NCBI GenBank assembly: GCA_022494885.1
Contig: JAGVSM010001242.1
Coordinates: 62,001 to 126,000 of the forward strand
Length of the DNA stretch: 64,000 nucleotides
Reading direction: 5' to 3'
Origin: Micrasema longulum
Lineage: Eukaryota > Arthropoda > Insecta > Trichoptera > Brachycentridae
The translations under genes were made by a program, and so were the position numbers. How positions within the stretch are numbered: position 1 is the stretch's first letter; each line of letters opens with the position of its first letter. Under the pieces are notes generated by a model. The model was given only the letters and a program-made list of their open reading frames with translations, ran no database searches and was not told where the DNA came from. This document shows, piece by piece, positions 11,320 through 24,889 of this stretch.

Positions 11320-12744
11320 CCCTATTTTATTCTGTGATTACTTAATATAACATCCAACCTATGGAGCTTATAAGTCAAGTTCTTTGATCATGTTGTTCTT
11401 CTTAAGATGGAAACTGTAAAGTGAGCTGTGTACGATCATTCAAACAAGACAGGAATGGACTAAAAGAAATATTGCTTTTTTAGTTATGAATTATTTTTAT
11501 CTATTTATGAATCGCTATTTTAATTTCAAAGATTTTCTAATTGTCTTATTTTAATATTTTATATCCAACATGGAAAACTGTTTATCCAGTATCTTTAATG
11601 AAACTATGATTTTTTTCTACGAGTGATTATAATGATTAAACATAAATTTAGTGCTTCAAATACAATTTGATAATTTATGGTATCTTTTAAAACCATGTTG
11701 GAATGTACAAAATAAGTCCATGCAAGTCAAATAAGTTTTATTTTTTAAGTTTTGCTGTGAAAATAAAATACCAATTCGTAATATGCATTATATTTTTATA
11801 GTACGTTTTTTTTTCTCCATTAAAATCATTGATGTCATACTTTAATGTGTCATACTTTAACAGTGTATAAATACAACCATTATCGGCTTAAAGGACATAA
11901 AACAAACAAACATTTTTATCTCGGAACAATTGACAAGAAGATGCAAGTTTCTGCTGGCGAAAACCAAACAGTTAGCTAAAACCAAAGGAATAAAATATGT
12001 ATGGACGAAAAACGGAAATATTTTTACACGTCAGGCAGAAGGTGAAAGATTTTTTCGGGTTAAAAGCGAGTCAGATCTACTTAAGCTTTAAATTTATAAA
12101 ATCTCCGCACTGTAATATGATTCATTGCTCGACTCAATATACTTTGTGCGTCTATATTTATAAAATTCCAAAAATAATTAAAGCAATGTCGACCATTACA
12201 AACCTTACTCATAATTCTCATCTTATGATTAACTTTTATCTGGCTTATAAAGCATTGTACATAATTATATCCATATTTCTATTGTATTATTATAGAGAAT
12301 GTCATAATATTTTACCTTTAATCTTGATGCATATTCATTCGTTAATTGTTAAGCTTAATATAAAACTCATAATATGTTGTAGTATTTTTTATAAAACTGA
12401 GCGGATTACTTGTGCTATCTAATATTTAAAGTACTTTCAGTGTAGCATAGCAAATTTTATATTCACGAGACACACAATCCAAAAGAGATCTCAGAGATTG
12501 TCTTTATTATATAATGATATAACAATATTACATCACTTTCAATTCAACCGGAGCAATGCACATAGAAATAGTATTGTTGTTAAATACATCCATAGAACGA
12601 CAAACTATCATAGTCAATTCATAGAAATTCAAAAACAAATTATTTTAAACCATAGATTTATTTTATTCATTATTTATATATTATTTCTCGTGCCGTATTA
12701 TTATTTTGCGTTGTTAAAATCTTCTATGTCAGGGAATCAGAAAA
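11320..12744. other. AT-rich intergenic sequence with long but unconvincing ORFs
   Basis: ORFs of 141 and 83 codons (11997-12422 and 12498-12749) are rich in I, Y, L and K as expected from AT-rich chance translation. A TATAAATA-like string occurs at about 11866. I see no domain or homologue and do not call a gene. Confidence 0.4.
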
Positions 12745-13955
12745 AATAGCGGAAAAACTATAGCGTTTGCTGATGACACGGTTGTTTTGTTTAAGGCTAG
12801 TGACTAGAACTCAGTGTTTTAAAAAGCAAATTGTGGTATGAGAAGTGTCAAAAACTGGCTAGATGACAATCTGCTAACGCTGAATGTGGATAAAACAAAA
12901 TATCTTACATTTAGTATAAGAGATGGGTTACCACCTGAAGCCAGTTAAAAGCTTCATATAAACTCGTGCCAATTATTGAAACCAGTTGATAATATAAAAT
13001 ATCTAGGCATTGTATTTGACAGAAATTTGCGATGGGAGACACAGGTTCAGTCCCTGATATCTAGATTAAGAAAACTGTGTCATGTTTTTAGCTCACTCAG
13101 AAACATCCTGGACGTTAGCACTCTTAAAAATGTCTACTTTGCGCTTTTTCAATCAGTGGCTGTTTATGGCATAATTGGCTGGGGAGGTTGCTCGACAGTT
13201 GTCATGAACCCCCTAATCAAGACGCAAAAACTTTTTCTTAGAGTTATGCTTCGGTGCCCTCCGACCTACCCATCTGAACCAATATTTCGATTGTTAAAAG
13301 TTCTTGATATTCGTCAAATCTATATCAAAAATGTATTGACAGTTTTCTGGGCAGGCGACTACGGAAGGAGGTCCCAACAGAATGCCCGTACGAGGTTTTC
13401 GCGTAACCTAAACTACTTAATACCGAGAACGCGGACGATGTTTGCTCGGAGACACTTTTCATATATAGCTCCAAGAGTGTTCAACGTCTTGGATGAACAT
13501 ATTAAGTTCTCCAAAACAACGTCTATATTTAAGATGAAGATCCATAACTGGATTGTATCGAGGGGTAGAAACCACTGTATGAGATTGCTTCGGGAATAAA
13601 TGCATAACATCGCTGCGGTTTTCATTATTATCCATATACGTATATCGTATATGTGTATGTCATCACTGTCATACGTATTATTATATAACTTTTGATTCCA
13701 TTTTCGACATGTATTATAATTTTTATTATTTTTATTTTTCTATTATTCTTTTGTATATTTTGTATATTGTTTTGATTATTTTACATATTTTTTTGATTAC
13801 CTGTATATTGTTTTAATATGTCAATAAATATTTTTGATTAATATATCGAAGAGTCCCGACTTAACACGGAATTTCCTTACAAGTCGGGACATTAAAAACA
13901 TATAATTGTGTCTATGTAAAATTGTGTATTTTGTGCATTAAATAAATAAATAATA
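12745..13955 (+). pseudogene. LINE family 2: RT catalytic box to C-terminus plus 3' UTR
   Basis: The homology starts near 12748 with an 'AFADDTVVLF' catalytic block (the YADD motif as FADD), followed by 'WLDDNLLTLNVDKTKY'. In-frame stops at about 12805-12825 break this part. It continues as an open 207-codon stretch (12976-13599) with 'YLGIVFDRNLRW', 'AVYGIIGWGG', 'NLNYLIPRTRTMFARRHFSY' and 'APRVFNVLD', the C-terminal domain of a non-LTR retrotransposon ORF2. The 3' UTR ends in an AAATAAATAA-rich tail near 13955. Minus-strand relatives are at 50070-50330 (3' UTR only) and 50745-51270. It is 5' truncated and not functional. Confidence 0.85.
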
Positions 13956-13959
13956 AAAA

Positions 13960-15550
13960 ATAAAAAAACTTTGACCGTTTTCGGAATTATCGATTAAATT
14001 AAATTTTAAGGTTCTGTTATGCACAGTATTGTACAGGTTGTCCCAAAACTCCAAGAATTCCCTTTAAGGGCTGATATGCCAGTTCAGGACTAACCAAAAT
14101 ATGTATTATAGGGAAAGGTGTCCTCCCTCGATCCTATGTAGTTTTTAGGTCCTAAGTTTTTTCTTCATCATTTTTAATACGTATTTTCAAATTTATTTTT
14201 ACATCGTCCTATTATAGTTCAACTCTTTTACTAGTTGTAAGATTGATTTTTTTCACAAAAATGTGATTCATTTGTGTTTTAAAAAGTGCATTTGGGACCA
14301 AGACACAACATTCTTTATGTACCTTGGTCCTAGGAGTGTTGTACCTTGACCTTTGAAAACTATTTGAAGGAAATCAATGATTTTGAACACAAATTAGCGT
14401 TTATTAAACAGAAGAAACATAAGTTCGTGAAAGAATGAACAACTTTAAATAATATTTTACTCAATATTGTAACAAGATAAATTCAAACTGAAAGTAATAT
14501 ATTGAGATTGACATGTAGATCCTGAACCAAAAATAAAAAAATATCCCATTAAGTTGAATCCCAAAAAAATTATCTTCATTGGATATAATAGAGAAATGTT
14601 CCAATGGAGAAAAAAAATTACTATGTTTATGTATCTTGAACCGGTCAAAGGTACATATCGTTTAAAAGGACCACGGTACAACACCCCCACAACATGTTAG
14701 AAATAATCAACTAGCTATTTTTAGGTTAGGTTTTTTTTTTTAAAAACCTGTAATAGTAAGCTTAGATTACTATTCAATCATCAACAAATCTCGATTGCTT
14801 AATAATAAAATACAGGAGGTGAAGAAAACGTAACATATATATAAACAAAAAAACTTACCTTTTTGGTCGAAAAACTTTTTTTCACTTCACTCAAATGCTT
14901 TGAAATTAGCCACTGTAAAATGACGTTTATAATCCGATCTAGTGGATTGCCTAAAAACGATTATAAAAACATTATTTAAAAAGCTACTAGATAGCACAAA
15001 ATGGCAATTGGACTCAGGTACAACTAGGTCCAAGGTACGCGACCTTCCCCTACATATTACGACCTCAGTTAAAAATCTTTAGTTTTCAAGATATTTCGAC
15101 ATGCCCCGCGTAAAGAAATAGAACTGCTTTGTTGAAGATCTGAGATTTTCGTTTTTTTGACAATTATATGATCTTTATCTTAAAACATAATTGAAAGACG
15201 TCTACGGTTCAGAAAAAACACTTTTAAGCTCTCTTCTTCAAATACAGCGTTTTAGGTAGCGTACGTCGACTTTTCACTTTTATGAATTTCATGCAAATCA
15301 AGGTCTATTATTCTAGGATGCCAAACCTAAAAAATTTTATATTCTACGATTCTAATTGTTGCCAGTTTTTTTTAAAAATAAACCTACCAATGATTACAGT
15401 CCAAAATGATACTAGGAGTGGGGAACTTTTGCTGGTAAAATTATTAATGTTTTGTTCATGAGTTTAAAACAGTTTATAGCTAACTTTAAGGCTTCATATT
15501 ATTGCCAAAAATGTATCACACTAATCTGGGAAGTAATTGATAATTTTTTT
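13960..15550. other. AT-rich intergenic sequence with scattered short inverted motifs
   Basis: 'TACCTTGGTCCTAGGAGTGT' (about 14319) and 'GTTGTACC'-type strings recur in both orientations at about 14640-14700 and 15020-15050, but I could not assemble a clean element. No gene was recognised. Confidence 0.35.
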
Positions 15551-15554
15551 GTTG

Positions 15555-15840
15555 ATGTGATGTTACACTCGTCTATATACGATACAAGACTTGATGTATC
15601 TCTCTTAGTTTTTAAATGATGAAGTTAAACATTTTCACACCGGATTAAGAAAGTAAAATTTGCAAAAACCGTCCTGGATTTTTAAATAAAAAAATATTTA
15701 TCCTTTCCACGCGAATGTGACGCATGACGCCAATAAAGCAATAAATATGATCAGGAGAGAGCACGAAGATAGAACTTATAACAAGGAAGACAAAGACGCT
15801 GTTCTGTGGCCGGAGTATGTGTAAAACAGATTCAGTCACT
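15555..15840 (+). repeat. dispersed repeat family C, copy 2
   Basis: This is collinear with 3585-3880. Shared blocks include 'ATACAAGACTTGATG', 'TAAATGATGAAGTTAA', 'ATATTTATCCTTTCC' and 'GAAGACAAAGACGCTGT'. The function of the parent element is unknown. Confidence 0.6.
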
Positions 15841-15929
15841 TAATGACAGTGATGGGGACGCACGAAACAAGTTATAAATTTAAAACAAAAAACAAAAAAA
15901 TATTTGCGTTCTTATAATTTACGCAAATA

Positions 15930-16070
15930 TTAAATTTTGAGGGCCATTTTTAACGAGTTGTAAATAACTCACTATTAGAAAATAGGAACCAAGTTGGGGT
16001 AGAGTGGGATTTGAACCACGGGCTTTTGATCCGTGAGTCCGAGACACAAGCCACGGGACCACAACCCGAT
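15930..16070 (-). repeat. SINE C copy (uninterrupted)
   Basis: The minus strand reads ATCGGGTTGTGGTCCCGTGG, then a box B-like GGTTCAAATCCC, then 'CTAATAGTGAGTTATTTACA'. It shows the undisturbed order of the segment that is split by an insertion at 49037. A short hairpin (arms AATATTTGCGT at about 15899 and its mirror) sits at its far end. Confidence 0.65.
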
Positions 16071-16599
16071 TTTAAAAAATTAAAAAAAGGTTTTTAAAAA
16101 ATATAAATCCTAAGTGTTGGTATATTGACAAACATCAATTAATTTCATTATTTATTTATTTATTCATTGTAATCCGTGGTCTCTAATCAAAATTCATATA
16201 TTTCTGTAAATATTTTTACAAATTTCCATGCTTTTGGATTTGATCCAAAATATTCTAAAAGCAATGATACCGCTAAAGTTAGAACGAAAAAATTGGCAGT
16301 TGTTCGTGTGAGGATTCAATATGTGAACATTAGCCTCCTTGGGTCGTAATGGACACAAGCCAATAGATGGGCATTTCATGTAACTCGGTCAAATCATGTT
16401 GGAATTTGATTAAGTAGATTTGCTAATAAAATATTTTTTCAAGATTATTCTCAAAACATTCTTTTTTGGTATTGAATAGTACAGTATTTAACGCGCCAAA
16501 TAAAAGTATTTGTTATTTTAGGTCGAAGCGAATCAAGAAAACAGTTTTGTGTGAAATAGAACAATAATCCGAGATTTGTGTTTTTGACTAGATGGCTAC

Positions 16600-16790
16600 T
16601 TGTACTTTGGATTCATGTCCGCGATCATCTTGCCCAGCATTATTTATAAAATGGCCACCCAAAAATGCTGCACTAAAGACTTGGTATATCACTGCCTCAA
16701 GTTCTTCAGCCAGGAAGCTGAATAGAGCCAGGAAGTTGATCTCCTTCCGGGCCCTCTTTGGCTCGCAATTTTGCCTTGTTCAATGAGATA
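16600..16790 (-). pseudogene. LINE C-terminal remnant with small internal duplication
   Basis: Minus-strand translation gives 'GRRSTSWL', 'SWLKNLRQ' and 'MIADMNP' in shifting frames, resembling the G-R-R-x-x-SWLxNLRxW ... MIANxR ending seen in several insect LINEs. The SWL segment is partly duplicated (CTTCCTGGCT occurs twice, 18 bases apart, on the minus strand), which breaks the frame. Family assignment is tentative. Confidence 0.4.
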
Positions 16791-19400
16791 TAGGATAGGT
16801 ATAGGTAAGATATTCGGTTTCTCTGGGTGTTTTGCAATGCTTCCGAAATATTGCAGCATTCGGATTTAAATGGTTTTATTATTTATTCTTCTTTATACTA
16901 TGAGGTTGCTCACCTTTATGAAATTTTACCTTCCAGCTAGATTCAGAGCAAGTGCTTCTTTATATCTCAGTTGGCGTAGAGTTGCCAATAGACAACAGTG
17001 TTGGTTGCGCGAGAAGTTGATGGGATTGAGTGGTTTGCGACTGAATGGACCGCTGTTGGATGAAAGTCCACCTATTCTACCCCTCCTGTGATCTCCCAAA
17101 TTTTAATGTTTGTTATTCTTCTCGTTTCTATGGCAATATCCACAAAAAAATATAATCGCCACCCCAAGTGTATTATGAAGCGTATTGAGACAATACATTT
17201 ATTTAATTATTTTATTTATTTGGGATTGTTACAGCTATTTACATAAAAAAATAAGTAAAAATATATGAACAATTCTAGAGTCAATTAAAAAAATCCACTG
17301 TTAATTTAATAATACATAATATGTCAGAAAAGAGTTTATAAAATTGTATGAGTGCGACGTTTGTATTCATGTTTATATATAATTATTTTTGCATTTCATG
17401 TTTTGTATTTGTATCCACACAGTGTTTCTATGAATATATGTCATATTATACTCGTATACGGATGGCCGGAGAAGTGACGTCCAAAGGAAAAATGTTGGTG
17501 CCTCCTGTTGAGAGGTATTCGAATCACCCCCACGTATGTTCCACGATATTGCATAGTTTTCGAGTTATGATTTTTTAAATTGGTTTTTCAAAATCTTCGG
17601 CCGGATTGGTTTTAATTTGTTTTTTTGAAGCTTGTGGAAGGTTTATTTGAAATATTTTTTTTTACATCTTATCTTATTTAAATTGTGCTTTTACGCATAA
17701 AATAATCAGTTTCGTAACATTAATGAAACTTACCGAAAAAAAGTTTAAAAGTTTTGACTTAAAATTGAGAATTTACGTTGGAGCGAGTCAGACTTGAATT
17801 TTCAACTTTAAATAAAAAATCTAAAAAGGCGTTTTTTTTGTTTTTGAATAACTTTAAAAACAACTCTAGATTTTTAACTTTCAAAATAATACAATAAAGA
17901 AACGGATAAGAAGAAGCAGGCATTGATAGTTCAGTACCTATGGCTATTTTGATACATTTAACATTTTTTGCAAATATATCTGTGGTTAAATTTTCAGTAA
18001 TAAGTATCCATAATACGGTTAATAGTAGTGTTTTTTGTTAAATTTATTCTACATTAAAGTACATGGAAAAGTTGATTATAACGCGTTTACCTCTGTGGGA
18101 CCTTAAGATGAATGCGTCCTACTCATAAAGTCTTCTTTTCGGACTCCATCTACTTATCGAATTTTAAGGATCCTCAACTACACCCGCAGCTCAAAGGTTT
18201 CCGATTTTTCGACTGTGGCTAACCTCAGGTGAAATCTGGAGTATCCTGAAATCGTGAAGGAACATAAAAATACATGTACTGGAACGCATTGACAGAAATG
18301 CGAATCGATGCATCCCTAATTTTTTCATAACATGTATCTCCTGACTTTATTTCTTAAAACTACGTCTTGTTTGTGTAAGTACGAGTGTTTTACTATTCTT
18401 TAAGATGCGTTCAAGCTCTTTAGGTATAAAAAAAATAAAAAAATAGTTTAAGTAATTTGTCGATTTCAACAATCGCACGTCATATTTTTATTTAATTTCG
18501 TAAAACATTCTGCATTTTGATTACATGGTTTCTTGAATAGGTAGCGCTGTTTGTATATAGTTTTCAACCAATCATCCTTGTTCGTAGTGAAAGCTTTTGA
18601 AATATATTCTAAGCTTCAAACATACGTTTATTTACTGGACAAGCGCTACCAATATTAAATTATAAAGACTATGTATCCACCTGTAAATTCACTTTACTGC
18701 TGTAGCGACAAAATAGTACCTTTTATTTCCTAGCAGACAAAGTTGTTTAAGAAAACTTTGTCCTTTCTTTTTTGGTCATAATTTTTTTATCCGAATCCAG
18801 TAGTGCATAGTGGTGATAACTTTTGTTACTTGGAAAGCTAGCATTTTTTTTTATTATTATAAATTCTAGTATTTTTTTCCATTTTTGGGGATCCATAACA
18901 CCAAACTATTAATAAATAAAAGTTTATCGGTGTGTTTTTAATAAAAAAAAATAAAAAAACAGGATTTTTTTTCTCTTTTTCTCCATTTAGAATGGTTAAA
19001 CTGTTATCGTCTAGAGGGGTTATTCCTGAGATGCAGAGTTCCAGCTGTCCTTCCATTTCTTTGGCGATCTTTCAGGCAGACGGCGACTAGCTGGAATTTC
19101 ATGGGCCGCAGTGTATGGTGTAGGGGATTCTAAAGCTGCCTATTATATCAAAAAAATGCAACAATAAAACTAGACTTAGAAATTGAAAAACAAAACTACG
19201 AATTTATATATATATTTTTTTAAATCCGCTTTAAAGTATTGAGTTTTGATAAGGAAGTCCTTAAGTCATCTGCCTTTTTGCTCCAAACTGCTAAGAGTCT
19301 TGATAAAAAGCCTTCTGTCGTTCGGTTTTCATAAAAGTTTTATACTCTAGATTCCGTAATAAAATACTATGGGAACAATTTAAAAACCAATATTTCACTC
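16791..19400. other. intergenic sequence, no supportable gene
   Basis: The segment 16900-17090 is a little more GC-rich and open in both directions (73 codons on plus), but matches no domain I recognise. 17195-17290 resembles the poly-A end of a minus-strand LINE (TTTATTTATTTGGGATTGTT). Segments around 18100-18250 and 19020-19130 are also GC-richer but unrecognised. Confidence 0.35.
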
Positions 19401-19407
19401 CGTTCTG

Positions 19408-19490
19408 CTAAAAATTGAACATAAGACACCATTCGCGTTAAGCGAATGTATTTACCACTGCGCTATGAAGTGGGCTTATGTCTGCTCGAT
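19408..19490 (-). repeat. tRNA-like sequence (SINE head or tRNA pseudogene)
   Basis: The minus strand reads 'CACTTCATAGCGCAGTGGTA' (box A-like) and 'GTCTTATGTTCAATTTTTAG' (box B-like), spaced as in a tRNA. Pairing of a full cloverleaf is poor, so I do not call a working tRNA. Confidence 0.4.
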
Positions 19491-19848
19491 TTCTTTTTTC
19501 AAAATTTTTACCTGTAGCCATCGAATGGAAAGCACCCTTTCAGAGTTCTTATTATTTTTTTTTTTCATGTAAAAATTATATTTAATTTTCATTTTTGACT
19601 GTTTGGATACAGATAAAAACGGAAGCCGCAGAACTTTTTATTTTAATATTTTGAACTATTTACGATTTTAATCACAAAAAACTCAACTTTTATATTTTAT
19701 TTATTATTTCTGATACCTCTTTTTTTTCAATTATCCAACAAAAAATAAAATTGAATATAAACAAATTTACAAATCACAACTCCAAATGGATGTACCAATC
19801 GTAAATAATGTACACGTCTTTTAATATTATTATCATGAATAATTCATA

Positions 19849-20637
19849 AAGCGCCATTTTCGTAATATAATACCTCAAGGGCGCGTTACAAAGTAATTAA
19901 TGAATACTGATTTTGAAGTGACGTAAAATTTAAGTCAAACTTTTGAGTATTATAATTTATTTTGTCATATTAGTTAAGTACTTGCAATACACTCTACCCA
20001 AACTTTTCAGCCTGATAAGGTTATTTAAATAAATCCTTAGCACATTCTGATATAATAAATTTTCTTACAAAAAAGCTTTACTCAAATTTTAAATCTTAAA
20101 TAAAGCTTACTTCAATAATGCATAGAATATTTTTTTGTGAAGCGCGCTTGAAGTGATTTTATGAAATGAAAAGTGATGTTTCGGAAAAAAACTTAAAACC
20201 TACTTGTTCTCATGAATGAATCTGTAGCATATTCATTTTTTTACCAAATTAACAAATTTCATGTTCAAATAAATTTGAATCATTTACATGATAAATGATG
20301 TTATAACTTATATTTACATATAAGTTACTAATTACAAATTCTTGGTAAACTTTTTATTTTTATACCAAATAACGCTTTCTTTGGTCTGGATCCAGTCTGA
20401 AGATACCCATTAGACAGTCAAAGCGTTGATTGGTTGAAAAAATAAGTAAAAGTGGACCAAGTACGTTTAGTTAGTTACTTATATGTCAATATAAGTTGTA
20501 ATTGTTGACATATTATGATTACAATAGAATTCCATCAAGAATTGTCAATAAAAAAATTTAATCAAATAATTTACATAATTATTTGTAGAATCACTAAATA
20601 AGGCACCTTTGAGGTATTATAGTATGAAAATGGCGCT
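19849..20637. mobile_element. possible MITE with about 35-bp TIRs
   Basis: 19849-19883 and 20601-20637 are imperfect reverse complements around 'AGCGCCATTTTC' and 'TATAATACCTCAA'. The interior is AT-rich with a small palindrome at 20304-20327 (TAACTTATAT and its mirror). There is no transposase and no clear target duplication. Confidence 0.4.
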
Positions 20638-20649
20638 ATATAGTTAATA

Positions 20650-23600
20650 ATATTTCAAAAATAGCGTTTTACTAGTGGCCTTATTCTGTAACAAATTGTA
20701 AATTCATTCGTATCTTATGGGAGGGAACGAGATCGAAATACGATATTGATTGCGTAAGAGTTAGATGGATATATGACGAACGAATAAAATTACGAAACTG
20801 AATTGCGACAGAATAATCCTGCAGTATACCTACGTTTTATACTGCCGTCATAAGCAAAAAGACAGGTTTTGACAAAAATCACAAAATAAGTCATATTTTT
20901 TTAGAGAGTTACAGTGATACCATTAACTAGATTTTTATAAGTAGATTTGTATAAAATTTTTAAAAAAACATGTGCTTTTTATGAAATTTATTAATAAAAA
21001 AAATAATTAAAAAGTTTATCATGAGGTAATGTTCTACAAGAAATTTCGAACTATTGTTATTAGTGAAAAACATGTTTCAGTACAAAAAAAAATTAACATT
21101 TTTAAATTTAACTAAAGTTTCTTTAGCAGTATTATAATATTAAAGATTTAGAAGCAAAAATTAGTGTTAATATGAAACACGCAGGTTTTATGCTTTGAAA
21201 ACATTTGACGTGCTGTGTTTTTTTACTTCTGATTATTGACAATTTTTTTTAAAAATATGCATAGGTATAGTTGATAAATACTAAAAATCGTCAAAGTTAA
21301 AAATATGACTTTTACAAATAACTGCATGTTTACTCATGATGACAGTAAAGATGTTGTGTTGAACTAGTAATACAATAAATGAATTAAACAATAATATAGA
21401 ATCCAATTAAGAAAAAAATCAATCAAAACCTCCTTTACAATTTAATAAACTGCAGTTTGAAAGCAATAAGATTACCAAAAAAACAACTTCTTTGGATAAC
21501 TTTTCATCTTCAAACGCCAATAAACTTTTTCGTTAACTCGAATTGAAAAACTTTTCATTATTCCGTTTTTAAACAAGTGTTTAACGGTTGCACACAATAG
21601 ATTCTCAAAATGAACGAGGAATTCAGAAACTTTTATTTCATTATTAGTTTCTTAAAACTGAAAGATGGCTGCTCCGTACAGTATGCTAACTTAATTTTCA
21701 GTTGAAATTGAGTTAATAAATAGCGCTTTCAGAATGCTACGCCATTTGCAAAACAATAATTTAATTTAGTAAGTAAATATTATTTATTAAATAATTCATA
21801 AAAAATATTTATACTCGTTGAATTGAATTGAAAAAGGTGGAAAAGGATATCCGTTCATCTTAAACCAATTGACATAATTTAACATAACCTAAGTCTGATT
21901 TCAGATAAAAATATGCACAGTTAGATGAAATAAAATAGGGTTAGTTGATCTTAATTGTGTCTATTACATGTATTTTTTATTATTCTTAATGATTTTGATA
22001 CTGACGAATTAAGGAATTACAATCCACATTTTTATAATCCTCATAGACTTCATCCTAAGGAAGTCAATTCCACTAGATTTTCCAAATCAAGAATCTTCAA
22101 ATAATTTGTGTAATATGCAAGTTTAATCTAGAAGAAAAAACCCGCACTGGGGTGGGGTTAATACATTCAAAATATAGTATACTTATTTGTATGAAAAAAT
22201 AAGCTGGAATAATCGGCTAGTTTTTTGGCTCACCGCAGGCGCTGGGCGCGCTTTATTAAAATTTATATTTATATTAGGATGAAAATACGAACGGTGGAAA
22301 TGATTTAAAATAAATGTTAATTATTTGTTTGTTTTTCTGTTAATAAAGTTCCTATAAAACATTATTAAAGTTAGTCAAATATAATGGTAAGCTGCGCATA
22401 ATCGCTTCTATACACGGTTCGCTTCTGGGATAGACAGATTACATGTTTATGTTCACGCTCCTGTAAGTAGTTTGTGGCGCATTGTTGAAATATTATTTTT
22501 ATATATATATTTATGAGTTTTTGTATTTTGTCTATCGATATCTGTCTCGTAGGTGGTTATGAACTTAACACGATGCCTTATAACGCCGTAAAAGAAAAAA
22601 AAGAAAATATTTACATGATAACATCTGTTATTTTTATTATGGAATCTTGAACTTTTCATCACGCAATCATCGAATATTTGAAATTAATTTTAAATTTTAA
22701 ATTTTTTGATATCAGAACTTAAAATATAGTAAACAACAAGCAAAGAATTAAGAATAGTCCAGAATAAGCGTAGAATCAAATTCGAATACATCGGACTGTA
22801 TCCAATAATTCCCTCACCATGCCCAACTTTTGCGGCGCGCAATCGTGATGTCGCCGCGTATTATTGCACGATGGGGAAAAAATAATTATAACACAAATGT
22901 AAGGTTAAAAAAAGCAATCTGTTGATTTTTCTAAAATTTTATTGTGCACGCGGGAATATTGATTGACACAACCGAGTAGATAAGTAAAGAGTCATTTAAT
23001 AAGATTAATTGAATTAATGAACTTTAAACTTTAAATATAAAACAAAATTCATTTTACACATAACGGATATTTTTATATCATGTTAAATAATATTTATTGT
23101 TTTAAAACTAATGTCGATCAAATGTCCTCCACAGAGTTGTTCAATCTGAGGTCCAATTTTCATTATTTCTCTTATTAGATGAGCAAAATAGGGTATAAAA
23201 AATTACCACCGTGGCAACACTAACGAAATTTCCATTTTGTTTCTTCGACAATCTGACAGATGAGAAAATAATTCAATTTTTAGGTAATGCATTTGCTACT
23301 TAAACATTCGTTTGCTAATTAGACATGAAATGTGATACCATCCTGTTTCTTTAAGATCCAAACAGTATTTCTACACTTTAAAAGGACACAACACGGCAAC
23401 AGTTGAATTCAAATCAGGAGTTGCGTACTGAGCGACGTCTACAAAGAAACTAATGAGTCAAAACGTAAACCTACTCATTTATGTGTAGTTTAGTCGCCCT
23501 CTGTTTGATGTGCTTTTGCGGTTTTTTGATTATTCTTAATTCTATGGCAACCTGTTTTAGAACGTCGTTCACACATAAATTTTTTTAATATTGTTAAAAA

Positions 23601-23950
23601 ATGTCGCGGTTACGGAAGAAAAATTAACTGCAAAATTAAATTAAATTTACAATGAAACCATGAAATCGTTCTGTACATTTCCTAAATAAGAGCAATGAAA
23701 ATTGTTTTTTTTTATTTTTAAACTACAGAAACACTTGTTTACTGGGTGAAATCTTATTTCACCAGCTTCCCAAATATTTATAGATGTATTTTTGCATTAC
23801 CTTAGAACACAGAACGGACTTTTAATGGAAATATAACGAAACACAATTATAGAACAAACGAACCGCTGCGCGTAAAACACTATTTCCCACCAAATACAAG
23901 GTACCCTCTAGAACCTCAGTTGAATGGAAAACAAGTCAGACGCTTAGTGT
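20650..23950. other. AT-rich intergenic sequence
   Basis: Apart from a copy of the dispersed repeat at 20895-21000 nothing is supported. A locally GC-rich stretch near 22825-22875 (GCGGCGCGCAATCGTGATG...) is unexplained. Confidence 0.4.
20895..21000 (+). repeat. dispersed repeat shared with 39085-39190
   Basis: Blocks 'GAGAGTTACAGT', 'AAGTAGAT', 'AAACATG' and 'TTTTATGAAATTTATTAATA' occur in the same order at 39085-39190. It is too short to classify. Confidence 0.5.
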
Positions 23951-23962
23951 CGCATAAAGTGT

Positions 23963-23983
23963 GTATATATATATATATATATT
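23963..23983. repeat. (TA)n microsatellite
   Basis: About ten uninterrupted TA units. Confidence 0.9.
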
Positions 23984-24452
23984 CAATATGGACGGGCATG
24001 ACATACCGATATTTAGGGGAAGTATTTTTCAGGTATTTTTATCGACCAATCCACTCCCCTACAATGACCTACCTCACCCACCGTTAAATGGCCGCCATTT
24101 GAAGTAAAACGCCACGCCAAGTAAAAGACTTATGGTAACAAGTTTAATGTCTTCAGAGGAACATTCCTCATGGTAAGTTTATAAAAATATTCTAATGAAT
24201 TTTCTCCAAAAACTGATTTAAAAAACAAAAAAAAATATTATCTCAAAACGTAGCAAATCCTCAATTTCTCGGACAAGCAGTCCCTTAACAAACCTCTACC
24301 CCTCCTCTACCCAGCCGCTTCCCTTGTTCGCGGCTGGTGCGTATCGCTTCGTTGGTCAAATACGTTTTTATCTCAACATATATATAAATAAACGAGTATA
24401 TGTACTCAAATCTAGTAATAGTAAAGCATTCCCGGATTTGGCGTGTAGTATA

Positions 24453-24845
24453 TTGCACACTGAGTAGAAGACTGTTATAACTCAAAATTACTGATTTTAC
24501 AGGAGAGCAAACATTCAGTTTCACTTTGCTTCAGTTCACTTCAGTTCAGTTTTAGTTACTTCTAAGAAAAAATATATGTTTTGCAGTCATTTTTTAAAAA
24601 TGTATTTGTATTAGGTACATCAGGATTAAATGAAAATGTAATTATTTTCTATTAAATGGAGAAAATGTAAAAATATACAATGAAAAAAATAAATGTACAA
24701 AAGTGAGGTAATTGGTGTAACTTCTACGGTATTTGTGATAGAATTACGATTATTTTAGTCAAATATGCAGAACGAAATTCACGTTTTGACTTTGACTCAA
24801 AATCTATAAACTTTGAGTTGCAACAATCTTCTACTCAGTGTGCGA
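24453..24845. mobile_element. 393-bp MITE with 34-bp TIRs flanked by TATA
   Basis: 24453-24486 (TTGCACACTGAGTAGAAGAC...) and 24812-24845 are reverse complements with about four mismatches, ending in CTCAAA at the inner side. Both outer ends are bordered by TATA, consistent with a TA target duplication of a Tc1/mariner-type MITE or a 4-bp TATA duplication. There is no coding capacity. Confidence 0.65.
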
Positions 24846-24889
24846 TATAAGAAAAGAGATAATAAAATTGAGAGTGTGCCTTGTTTAAG

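Noticed and set aside
11997..12422. 141-codon plus-strand ORF with a TATA-like string upstream
   Set aside because: The composition (I, Y, L, K, H) is what AT-rich random sequence gives; no domain, repeat or splice support.
16870..17091. 73-codon ORF ending GLRLNGPLLDESPPILPLL
   Set aside because: No family recognised, no splice context, and the region neighbours LINE debris.
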